From: Streptomyces sp. NBC_01381
GTDB lineage: Bacteria; Actinomycetota; Actinomycetes; Streptomycetales; Streptomycetaceae
Length of the DNA: 64,000 nucleotides
NCBI RefSeq assembly: GCF_026340305.1
Contig: NZ_JAPEPI010000002.1
Coordinates: 558,001 to 622,000, forward strand
Reading direction: 5' to 3'
Below are positions 16,761 through 24,719 of the stretch, in pieces. Both the position numbers and the translations under genes were made by a program. The notes under the pieces were generated by a model. It saw nothing but the letters and a program-made list of their open reading frames with translations. It ran no database searches and was not told the DNA's origin. The number at the start of each line of letters is the position of its first letter. Positions within the stretch are counted from its first letter, which is position 1.

Positions 16761-19588
16761 TTCCTTGTCAGGTGGTTGAAGTACAGCCACCCCGGAAGCA
16801 CCGGAAGCCACAGCGTGAGCAGCCGGTAGAGCAGCACCGCGGGTGCCGCCACGTCCTTGGGCACGCCCACCGCGACCAGCCCGAGGGTGAGAGTCGCCTC
16901 GACCGCCCCGATGCCGCCGGGCGTGGGCGCCGCCGAGCCGAGCGCGTTGCCGGCGAGGAAGACCACGGCGACGCTGGCCAGGGTCAGCGGCTTCATCTCC
17001 GCGGTGCTGAAGGCGCGTACCGAGGCGTCCAGGCACAGGACGAACAGCAGGGTGAGCAGCAGCATGCCGCCGATGCCGGTGAGCAGCTTCTGGGGGCGCT
17101 GCAGTACGTCGAGCATGCGCGGCACGACGCCCGCGAACAGCGAACGCACGCGCGTGACGACGAATTTCCGCAGGAACGGGATCGCGGTCACCACGAGCAC
17201 CAGGACCGCGACCGACAGCAGACCGGCGATGACGGTGCGGGAAGGCGACAGGGACGGCGTCTTCTCCGTACCGGTCAGATAGCCGAAGACCATCAGCAGC
17301 ATGATGTGCGAGCCGAGCCCGAACAGCTGCGAGGCCCCGACGCTCGCCACCGCGAGACCGGAACGCACCCCGGAGCGCTGCAGGAAGCGGGTGTTGAGCG
17401 CGACGCCGCCCACCGCGGCGGGCGCCACGATCTTCACGAACGACCCGGCGACCTGCGCCTGCACGGTCCGCAGGAACGGCACCCGCTCCGGCACGAAGCC
17501 GAGCAGGCTCATCGCCGCGGCCAAGTAGCTCAGCGCCGAGCAGGCCACGGCCACCGCGACCCAGCCCCACTCGGCCTCGCCCACGATCGTGCCGAAGTCG
17601 ACCTGCGTGAGCTGCGAGAGCAGGAAGTACGCGCCGATGGCACCGGCGATGAAACTGATCAGCGTGCGCGGCCTGATCCGTTCGAGCTGAGCAGGCTCGA
17701 CGGGCGCCTGCGGCCGGATGAGCAGCACCTGGTGGCGGATCTGGGTGAGCAGATCCTCCTCGCGTGCCTGCTCCAGGGCCACGTCTATGGCCAGCTTCTC
17801 GGCCTGCTTCTCCGCGCGCACCGCCTTGCGGTCGGGGCTCTTCGCGCCCTCCGCGGTCTCCGCCTCGTCGGCTTCGGCGGTCGTCGGAGCGGCCTCGCTG
17901 CGGGCCAGCTTCTCCTTGCGGGACGCTTCGAGGACGGCCTCGCGCTCGCGCTGTGACCGCTCCCTGGCCCGCTTGCGCAGCGTGCCGCGGGTGGCGCGGG
18001 TGAGGGCGATCGGCTGGAGCAGCGGCAGACAGTCGGCGACCGTGTCGGGGCCGAGCACATCCAGGGCGGTCGCGACCGCGCGCTCGGCGCCCACCCGCAG
18101 CCCGAAGGTGGTCAGGAGCTGGGCGATGTCCATCCGCAGGACCAGATCACCGGCGGCGATCTCACCGCCCCGCAGGTCCGTCAAGATCACCGTGCCGGAA
18201 CGATCCACCAGAATCGCGTCGCCCTGGAGCCTGCGGTGCGCGATCCGCCGCGACTGCAGCGCCTGCACCTGCCGCCAGGTGTCGCACAGCAGCTCGTCGG
18301 TGATGGCGTCGTCCGGCAGCGAGTCGAGAGAACGGCCGCCCGTGTGCTCGTACACGAGCATCACCGCGTCGGGGCCGAGCTCGGAGGTGGCGATCAGCTT
18401 GGGCGCGTCGGCCCCGGCCGAGATCGCCGCGTACGCGAGGAGCGCCTCCTGCTCCAGGGCCTGGCGCAGCGACTGCAGGCTGCGGCGCTGGGTGATGCCG
18501 CGCAGCGTGAGTCTGCGCCATACGCGGTAGAAGAAGCCCTGCGCCTGCTGCTCTCGGTCGATGACCGTGACGTCCAGGGGCGGGCCGTCCTCCAGGGTGA
18601 CGAAGTAGCGGCGGCCGCGGTCGCCGTGCTCCCCGCTGTCCGGGGACTCCTCGCGGGCCGCGCTCACGGGGTGGAAGCCGACGTGCCGCAGGCCGGCGAG
18701 GAGCGTCTGGCCGGTGGGCCTGACGTTCGGCGAGCCGACCGCGTACAGCGTTCCGTAGGCGACGCTCCAGCCGAGGAGCACGGTCAGGATGATCGAGAAC
18801 GGCGTCGTGTAGCCGGTGACCAGCATGGTGAAGGCGTCGAGCAGCAGCACCACCCACAGCACCACGCGCCAGCGTGGTCGGCGGGACATCCCGACCGCTG
18901 TCATGTACGCGATTACGGGTGCGAGATAGCCGTGCACCGGATCGGTGAGCGCGTTCAGATCGCCGGGAGACGGCCGGGTCAGCGCCTCCTGGATGGAGTC
19001 CGGGGCGGCCCTGGCGACCCAGAGGTCGGTGGCGAGCGTCACGCCGTGCGCCAGGACGGCCGCGAGGACACCGTCGGCGATGCGCAGCCCGTCCCGTTTG
19101 ACCAGGCGCTCGATCGCGAACGCGACGGGGACGAGCAGGACACCGATGCTCGCGGTGAGGCCCGCGAACCTGATCAGCGCGTCGGGAGCCTGTTCCGTGC
19201 CCTTGTCGATGTCCTGGGCGAGGCCCGACGTCGTACCGTGCGCGAACGCGGCGATGGCGAGGAGCACGGCGATCGCGAGGATGCCGATGAGCAGCCGCAT
19301 CAGGTCCGAAGGACGGTGCACGCGCGCGGCGAGCAGCGGTTCGTCACCGGCGACGCGGTCGGTGTGCGGCTCCGTCTCGTCGGCGCAGTCGTCGGAGACG
19401 AAGGCGTGCGCGCCCTCTGCTTCGGTGCCGGGCTGCTCTTCCGCGTTCGTCGGGTGCTTCGCGTGCTTCTCGTTCTTGTTCAGGGAGTGCCCACCGGTGT
19501 CCGGGTGCGACTCGGCCGCAGGGGTGCCCACCGTCTCATCGGGGTGCACATCCTGCTGCTCCGTCGTCTCTTCTTGATCTCGTATCAC
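16748..19588 (-). CDS. Large membrane protein: kinase-like domain fused to a lysylphosphatidylglycerol-synthase/flippase-type TM domain
   Basis: 946 residues. Order: acidic disordered N-terminus (~1–85); about seven hydrophobic helices (~95–290); a soluble region (~300–530) that looks like a degenerate kinase/phosphotransferase fold (LVYEHTGGRSLDSLP, HRRLQGDAILVDRSG, LTDLRGGEIA); a charged linker rich in Lys/Glu (~540–620); then the UPF0104 (LPG-synthase TM) domain (~640–940). The latter is the flippase-like module of MprF and AglD, so movement of a lipid or lipid-linked sugar across the membrane is plausible. The start (GTG after an in-frame TGA) has no strong ribosome-binding site. Function is inferred from domains only. 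Confidence 0.85.
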   Translation of the reverse strand: MIRDQEETTEQQDVHPDETVGTPAAESHPDTGGHSLNKNEKHAKHPTNAEEQPGTEAEGAHAFVSDDCADETEPHTDRVAGDEPLLAARVHRPSDLMRLLIGILAIAVLLAIAAFAHGTTSGLAQDIDKGTEQAPDALIRFAGLTASIGVLLVPVAFAIERLVKRDGLRIADGVLAAVLAHGVTLATDLWVARAAPDSIQEALTRPSPGDLNALTDPVHGYLAPVIAYMTAVGMSRRPRWRVVLWVVLLLDAFTMLVTGYTTPFSIILTVLLGWSVAYGTLYAVGSPNVRPTGQTLLAGLRHVGFHPVSAAREESPDSGEHGDRGRRYFVTLEDGPPLDVTVIDREQQAQGFFYRVWRRLTLRGITQRRSLQSLRQALEQEALLAYAAISAGADAPKLIATSELGPDAVMLVYEHTGGRSLDSLPDDAITDELLCDTWRQVQALQSRRIAHRRLQGDAILVDRSGTVILTDLRGGEIAAGDLVLRMDIAQLLTTFGLRVGAERAVATALDVLGPDTVADCLPLLQPIALTRATRGTLRKRARERSQREREAVLEASRKEKLARSEAAPTTAEADEAETAEGAKSPDRKAVRAEKQAEKLAIDVALEQAREEDLLTQIRHQVLLIRPQAPVEPAQLERIRPRTLISFIAGAIGAYFLLSQLTQVDFGTIVGEAEWGWVAVAVACSALSYLAAAMSLLGFVPERVPFLRTVQAQVAGSFVKIVAPAAVGGVALNTRFLQRSGVRSGLAVASVGASQLFGLGSHIMLLMVFGYLTGTEKTPSLSPSRTVIAGLLSVAVLVLVVTAIPFLRKFVVTRVRSLFAGVVPRMLDVLQRPQKLLTGIGGMLLLTLLFVLCLDASVRAFSTAEMKPLTLASVAVVFLAGNALGSAAPTPGGIGAVEATLTLGLVAVGVPKDVAAPAVLLYRLLTLWLPVLPGWLYFNHLTRKGLL

Positions 19589-19749
19589 CAGTCACCGCCC
19601 GCACGATGGTGGCATGTCCGGCGGACAGAGGGGGGCATCAGGGTGCGATGTGGGGGCGCGAAGTGTTCCCTGGGCGCCAGTTTGTCTCGTACTGCACGCT
19701 CTGTCGCGGGACGGTCACGGTGTCGGTGGGGTACGGCAGGATGGTCCGG

Positions 19750-20157
19750 ATGAGCGAGGAGAGCCGAGCGGAGCATGGGCTTCCGGAGTACCCAGAGTAT
19801 GCGGAGCGGGTTCTCGAGGTCGCGGAGCTGATCCCTCCGGGGCGGGTGATGACCTACGGGGACGTGGCGGAGTGGCTCGAGGAGGGAGGGCCCCGGCAGG
19901 TCGGCCGGGTGATGGCTCTCTACGGAGGAGCGGTTCCGTGGTGGCGTGTGGTGCGCGCGGACGGTGTGCTGCTGCCGGGCCATGAACTGCGGGCGCTCGA
20001 CAACTACCGCGCGGAGGGCACGCCCCTGCGCGAGGCGAGCCGTGCGGCCGAGGGCCATCTGCCCCGGCTCGACATGCGGCGGGCGCGCTGGGACGGCGGT
20101 GACGCGGCGGGCGGCGGCGGTGCCGATCGCCCGCAGGCTCCTCAGGCTCACACCTGA
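19750..20157 (+). CDS. MGMT-family alkyltransferase-like protein (ATL)
   Basis: The ATG at 19750 has AGGA at spacing 8; an in-frame ATG at 19741 is possible. The 135-residue protein has the winged-helix DNA-binding domain of O6-alkylguanine alkyltransferases: IPPGRVMTYGDVAEW and RQVGRVMALYG. At the active site, where methyltransferases read Pro-Cys-His-Arg, it reads Pro63-Trp64-Trp65-Arg66. Loss of the acceptor cysteine defines ATL proteins, which flag alkylated bases for nucleotide excision repair instead of repairing them. It lies immediately before adnA, as does the mycobacterial homologue. Confidence 0.88.
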   Translation: MSEESRAEHGLPEYPEYAERVLEVAELIPPGRVMTYGDVAEWLEEGGPRQVGRVMALYGGAVPWWRVVRADGVLLPGHELRALDNYRAEGTPLREASRAAEGHLPRLDMRRARWDGGDAAGGGGADRPQAPQAHT

Positions 20158-20288
20158 CAGCTTCCGCCATCGGGCGGCCGCACGGGGGACCGGTGGCCCG
20201 TACGGGGGAAGCGGCACGTCCCGCACGCCCGCTGGCGTAGCGTCGACAGCACGCATTTCTCTCACCCCGCAGTCATCGCGCAGCCGTT

Positions 20289-20332
20289 TTTCGACCAGTA
20301 GACCCACCAGTTTCGACCAGCAGACCCACCAG
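20289..20332 (+). repeat. 22-bp tandem repeat just upstream of adnA
   Basis: 20289–20310 and 20311–20332 differ at one position; each begins TTTCGACCAG and ends GACCCACCAG. The second copy ends 14 bp before the GTG of adnA, so it would lie in the leader or operator region. Confidence 0.9.
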
Positions 20333-20346
20333 GACCGGCGACCCAC

Positions 20347-23300
20347 GTGAGTTCCCCTTCATCAGCTCGGCACACCCGGCACCTGCCGCACCACCCGGTG
20401 CGACAGGGGACCCCGGGCGCCTATCGACTGGTGCGTACCCCGCCGGTCCGCGTGGATCCCCCTCGTCTTGACGCACCCCAGCGCGCGGTGGTTGACCACT
20501 CCGGAGGACCGCTGCTCGTCCTCGCGGGTCCCGGTACGGGCAAGACGACGACGCTCGTGGAGGCCGTCGCCGCGCGGATCGCGAAGGGCACGGAACCGGA
20601 GCGGGTCCTCGTCCTCACCTTCAGCCGCAAGGCCGCCGTCGAGCTGCGCGACCGCATGGCGCTGCGCATAGGGGCGGCGAAGGCCCCGCAGGCGACGACC
20701 TTCCACTCCTTCTGTTACGCCCTGATCCGCGCCCACCAGGACGCCGATCTGTTCGTCGAGCCGCTCCGCCTCCTCTCAGGGCCCGAGCAGGACGTGGCCG
20801 TGCGCGAGCTCCTTGCGGGCCAGATCGACCTGGAGGCCGAGGGGATCGGCCGCGTCCGCTGGCCGGACGAACTGCGCGCCTGCCTGACGACGCGGGGCTT
20901 CGCCGACGAGGTACGCGCGGTGCTCGCCCGCAGCCGTGAGCTGGGCCTCGGGCCCGACTCCCTGGACGCGTTCGCCCACCGCGCGGGGCGGCCCGACTGG
21001 GGCGCGGCGGCGGCGTTCCTCGCCGAGTACCTGGACGTGCTCGACATGCAGGGTGTGCTCGACTACGCGGAACTGGTGCACCGCGCGGTGCTGCTCGCGC
21101 GGCGCCCCGAGGTCGCGCGGGCCCTTGCCGCGCAGTACGACGCGGTCTTCGTGGACGAGTACCAGGACACCGATCCCGCGCAGGTGCGGCTGCTCGACGC
21201 GCTGGCCGGCGGTGGGCGTTCGCTGGTCGCCTTCGGGGACCCGGACCAGTCGATCTACACGTTCCGGGGCGCCGACGTGAACGGCATCCTGGAGTTCCCC
21301 GGCGACTTCCCGCGCGCGGACGGCACCCCGGCGCCGGTCGAGGTCCTGACCACGTCGCGCAGGTCGGGTGCCGGTCTCCTCGACGCCACCCGGCTGCTCA
21401 CCCGCCGTATGCCGCTGACCAGGCTGCCGGCGGAGAAGGTGCGGGCCCACCGCGAGCTGGCCGCTGTCCGGGACGGCGGCCGGGTCGAGGCGTACACGTA
21501 TCCGACGTCCGGCGCGGAGCTCGACAACATCGCGGACATCCTGCGCCGCGCACACTTGGAGGACGGCGTCCCCTGGGGCGAGATGGCGGTCCTGGTCCGC
21601 GCGGGCGCCCACACGATCCCCAGGGTCCGCCGCAGCCTCACCGCCGCGGGCGTCCCCCTGGACATAGACGGCGACGACATCGCCCTGCGCCACGAGCCGG
21701 CGGTCACGCCGCTGCTGACGGCGCTGCGGGTGGTGGCGGAGGCGGTCACTTCTGGAGGGGATGTCTCCGTGGGAGGTGCCTCTGAAGAGGGGGTCTCCGA
21801 AGAGGGCGTCTCCGAAGCAGGTCTCTCCGAAGCGGGTCTCTCCGAAGAAAGCGCCCCCGAGGCGGCTGACGCGGGGAGTGAATTCGTTCCGCCCGCCTGG
21901 CTCGACACCGAGACCGCGCTCACCCTCCTCACGTCCCCCCTCGCCGGCATGGACGCCGCCGACCTCCGACGGCTCGGCCGCGCGCTGCGCGAGGAGGAGC
22001 GCGCCGCGGGGAATCATCTGCCGCCTTCTTCGGACGAGCTGCTTGCCCGCGCGCTCGCCGAGCCGGAGCGGCTCGTCGCACACGATCCCGCGTACGCCCG
22101 TGGCGCCCAGCGGCTCGGCGCGCTGCTCCGCAAGGCCCGTGAGCGCCTCGCGGGCGGCGGCACGGCGGAGGAGGCGCTCTGGGAGCTGTGGGACGGCACT
22201 CCGTGGCCGCGCCGCCTGGAGCGCGCCGCACGTCGCGGCGGGGCCGCCGGGCGCAACGCGGACCGCGATCTCGACGCGGTCTGCGCCCTGTTCGCGTACG
22301 CCTCCCGCGCCGAGGAGCGCACCGGAGGGCGCGGCGCCCTCAACTTCCTGGAGGAGACCGAGGCGCAGGACATCGCCGCGGACACCCTCAACCGCAGGGC
22401 CGTACGCCCCGACGCCGTACGCCTGATGACGGCGCACCGCTCCAAGGGCCTCGAGTGGAGGCTCGTGGTGGTCGCCGGCGTACAGGAAGGCCTCTGGCCC
22501 GACCTGCGCCGCCGCGGCTCTCTCCTGGAGGCCGACCGCATCGGCAGCGACGGCCTCGCCGAGCCCCTCACCCCCGGAGCACTCCTCTCCGAAGAGCGCC
22601 GGTTGTTCTACGTGGCCGCCACGCGCGCGCGTGAACGCCTCGTCGTCACCGCCGTCAAGGCACCCGCGGACGACGGCGACCAGCCATCGCGCTTCCTCAC
22701 TGAACTCGGCGTCGAGCCCAAGGACGTGACGGGCCGCCCGCGCCGCCCCCTGTCGGTCTCCGCGCTCGTCGCGGAGCTGCGCGCCACGACGGTCGACCCC
22801 CGGGTTTCGGACACCCTCAGGGAGGCCGCCGCGCACCGCCTGGCCCGCCTCGCCGCGCTCAGCGACGCCGACGGACGCCCCCTGGTGCCGTCGGCGCACC
22901 CGTACCGCTGGTGGGGCATGTACGAGCCGACGGCGAGCGAGGTCCCGCTGCGGGACCGCGACAAGCCCGTCGTCCTCTCCGGAAGCGCCCTGGACCAGCT
23001 CGCCAACACCTGTTCCCTGCAGTGGTTCCTGGGCCGCGAGGTGAAGGCGGACGCCCCGGCGACCGCTGCCCAGGGCTTCGGCAACGTGGTCCACGTCCTG
23101 GCCGACGAGGTCGCGTCGGGCAGGACCCCCGCCGACCTCGCCGTCCTCATGGAGCGCCTCGACTCGGTCTGGGACTCCCTCGCCTTCGACGCCCCCTGGA
23201 AGTCGGCGCAGGAGAAGGAACACGCGCGCGTGGCGCTCGAACGCTTCCTCCAGTGGCATGTGATGGACCGCGCGAGCCGTACCCCGGTCGCCAGTGAGCA

Positions 23301-23769
23301 CGACTTCGACGTGACCCTCGAAGCGGGCCCCTACGAAGTACGCGTGCGCGGCTCCATGGACCGCGTCGAGCAGGACACCGAAGGCCGTGCCTACGTAGTC
23401 GACTTCAAGACCGGCAAGCAGACCCCGAGCGCCGCCGAGGTGGCCCGCCACCCCCAGCTCGCCGTCTATCAACTCGCCCTCCGCGAGGGCGCGGTGGACG
23501 ACGCCTTCGACGGCGTACGCCCGGAAGCGGGCGGCGCGGAACTGGTGCAGCTGCGCCAGGGCGCCGCCAAGAAGGACGGCGGCGAGAGCCTCCCCAAGGT
23601 GCAGGCACAGGAGCCGCTCTCGGGGGAGTGGGTGGGCGATCTGCTCGCCACGGCGGCCGGCAAGGTCCTGGACGAACGCTTCTCGCCGACCACGGGCCAG
23701 CACTGCACGCACTGCGCCTTCCGCGCCTCGTGCAGCGCACGCCCGGAGGGCCGGCACGTCGTGGAGTGA
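20347..23769 (+). CDS. adnA: AdnA-type helicase–nuclease subunit (UvrD-like helicase with C-terminal PD-(D/E)XK nuclease)
   Basis: 1140 residues. The SF1A motor has GPGTGKT (Lys66), VFVDEYQDTDPAQ (~268) and DPDQSIYTFRGA. The C-terminal RecB-family nuclease has VVDFKTGKQ (Asp1019, Lys1021) and QLAVYQLA. Cys889, Cys1120, Cys1123 and Cys1129 match the spacing of the 4Fe-4S cluster in AddB/Cas4-type nucleases. AdnAB resects double-strand breaks in actinobacteria in place of RecBCD/AddAB. I call it AdnA by order relative to the mycobacterial operon. Residues ~472–505 hold an odd acidic pentapeptide repeat. There is no good Shine–Dalgarno near the GTG. Confidence 0.88.
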   Translation: MSSPSSARHTRHLPHHPVRQGTPGAYRLVRTPPVRVDPPRLDAPQRAVVDHSGGPLLVLAGPGTGKTTTLVEAVAARIAKGTEPERVLVLTFSRKAAVELRDRMALRIGAAKAPQATTFHSFCYALIRAHQDADLFVEPLRLLSGPEQDVAVRELLAGQIDLEAEGIGRVRWPDELRACLTTRGFADEVRAVLARSRELGLGPDSLDAFAHRAGRPDWGAAAAFLAEYLDVLDMQGVLDYAELVHRAVLLARRPEVARALAAQYDAVFVDEYQDTDPAQVRLLDALAGGGRSLVAFGDPDQSIYTFRGADVNGILEFPGDFPRADGTPAPVEVLTTSRRSGAGLLDATRLLTRRMPLTRLPAEKVRAHRELAAVRDGGRVEAYTYPTSGAELDNIADILRRAHLEDGVPWGEMAVLVRAGAHTIPRVRRSLTAAGVPLDIDGDDIALRHEPAVTPLLTALRVVAEAVTSGGDVSVGGASEEGVSEEGVSEAGLSEAGLSEESAPEAADAGSEFVPPAWLDTETALTLLTSPLAGMDAADLRRLGRALREEERAAGNHLPPSSDELLARALAEPERLVAHDPAYARGAQRLGALLRKARERLAGGGTAEEALWELWDGTPWPRRLERAARRGGAAGRNADRDLDAVCALFAYASRAEERTGGRGALNFLEETEAQDIAADTLNRRAVRPDAVRLMTAHRSKGLEWRLVVVAGVQEGLWPDLRRRGSLLEADRIGSDGLAEPLTPGALLSEERRLFYVAATRARERLVVTAVKAPADDGDQPSRFLTELGVEPKDVTGRPRRPLSVSALVAELRATTVDPRVSDTLREAAAHRLARLAALSDADGRPLVPSAHPYRWWGMYEPTASEVPLRDRDKPVVLSGSALDQLANTCSLQWFLGREVKADAPATAAQGFGNVVHVLADEVASGRTPADLAVLMERLDSVWDSLAFDAPWKSAQEKEHARVALERFLQWHVMDRASRTPVASEHDFDVTLEAGPYEVRVRGSMDRVEQDTEGRAYVVDFKTGKQTPSAAEVARHPQLAVYQLALREGAVDDAFDGVRPEAGGAELVQLRQGAAKKDGGESLPKVQAQEPLSGEWVGDLLATAAGKVLDERFSPTTGQHCTHCAFRASCSARPEGRHVVE
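21773..21865 (+). repeat. In-frame 15-bp microsatellite within adnA
   Basis: About five tandem units of TCTCCGAAG plus GnG-type triplets encode repeated SEEGV/SEAGL pentapeptides. The frame is kept. It lies in a probable surface loop between helicase motifs. Confidence 0.85.
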
Positions 23770-23918
23770 CGTCAGCGGCAACGCCACCATTGGTGGCCAA
23801 GCTCACGTCTCGGCAGCCGCGTTCATAGCAGCCTCACAGGCCCTCTAAAGTCTCGGTAAAGCTGATCTGTGCACTTAGCGGACCCTCCGATCGTGCACCT
23901 TTCCGAGGAGATACATAC

Positions 23919-24629
23919 ATGGCAGCCAACCGGAAGCTCCTGGCCGCGGCAGTCGCCTGTGCCGCCGCGATCGTCGGCCTCACGGGCTGCTTGGGCGGGG
24001 ACGAGGAGAAGGACCCCTTCGAGGGGATGAGCGCCGACAAGATCGCCAAGAAGGCGGCCGACACGTCCAAGGGTGCGGGCTCCTTCAAGGTCACCGGTGA
24101 GGGCAAGCAGGACGGCAAGCCGCTCCACGTCGACTTCTCGGTCGCCAAGTCCGGTGACTGCAAGGGCAAGATGGACGGCGGCGCGGAAGACACCGCCGAG
24201 CTGCTCGTGTCCGGCGACGCCCAGTACATGAAGGGCGACGAGGCGTTCTGGAAGGACGCCATGGGCGGCAGCGGCTCCGGTGGCCAGGCCTCACGCCTCG
24301 AGGGCAAGTGGGTGAAGTCGCCGAACGCCGAGGGCAAGAGCGTCTGCGACGCGGACGCCATGTTCCAGTCCAAGGACCTCAAGAAGCTCAAGCGCGAGAA
24401 GGACTCCGAGGTCGACGGCAAGAAGGCGGCCGTCCTCACGAAGAACAAGTCGGGCAAGAAGACCACCTTCTACGTCTCCGCCGAGGGCAAGCCCTACTTC
24501 CTGAAGGTCGTCACCACGGGTAAGGAAGACCCGGGCACGATGAACTTCTCGGACTACGGCAAGCCCGTCGTCGTCAAGGCCCCGGCCCCGGGCGACGTCA
24601 TGGACATGCAAGAGCTCATGAAGTCCTGA
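23919..24629 (+). CDS. Secreted lipoprotein of unknown function, LppX/LprG-like in appearance
   Basis: 236 residues with a lipoprotein signal ending LTGC and a good ribosome-binding site (GAGGAG about 10 nt upstream). The mature part is Lys/Asp-rich with alternating short strands (SFKVTGEG, LHVDFSVAK, TTFYVSAEGKPYFLKV), which recalls the LolA-like half-barrel of LppX/LprG lipoproteins. That is a resemblance, not a demonstrated match. It separates adnA from adnB, which are adjacent in mycobacteria, and is followed by its own hairpin, so it is probably an independent transcription unit. Confidence 0.75.
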   Translation: MAANRKLLAAAVACAAAIVGLTGCLGGDEEKDPFEGMSADKIAKKAADTSKGAGSFKVTGEGKQDGKPLHVDFSVAKSGDCKGKMDGGAEDTAELLVSGDAQYMKGDEAFWKDAMGGSGSGGQASRLEGKWVKSPNAEGKSVCDADAMFQSKDLKKLKREKDSEVDGKKAAVLTKNKSGKKTTFYVSAEGKPYFLKVVTTGKEDPGTMNFSDYGKPVVVKAPAPGDVMDMQELMKS

Positions 24630-24662
24630 CGCCCGGAAAGTCCGCACGCCCCGCGTGACCGC

Positions 24663-24701
24663 GGCCACTGACATCCGGATTCGTCCCGGTTGTCAGTGGC
24701 C
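24663..24701 (+). terminator. 11-bp perfect hairpin after the lipoprotein gene
   Basis: GGCCACTGACA (24663–24673) pairs with TGTCAGTGGCC (24691–24701). It ends just before the adnB promoter and should insulate adnB from the lipoprotein gene. Confidence 0.75.
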
Positions 24702-24706
24702 CCCGC

Positions 24707-24712
24707 TAGCCT
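24707..24712 (+). promoter_or_regulatory. -10 element for leaderless adnB mRNA
   Basis: TAGCCT lies 7 nt before the GTG at 24720. No Shine–Dalgarno precedes the GTG, so the transcript probably begins at or next to the start codon. Confidence 0.55.
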
Positions 24713-24719
24713 CTCTGAC

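Noticed and set aside
20776..23790. A 1004-codon open frame on the minus strand opposite adnA
   Set aside because: It lies wholly antisense to a gene with clear helicase and nuclease motifs; the translation is Arg/Gly/Val-rich with no domain. High GC makes such shadow frames common.
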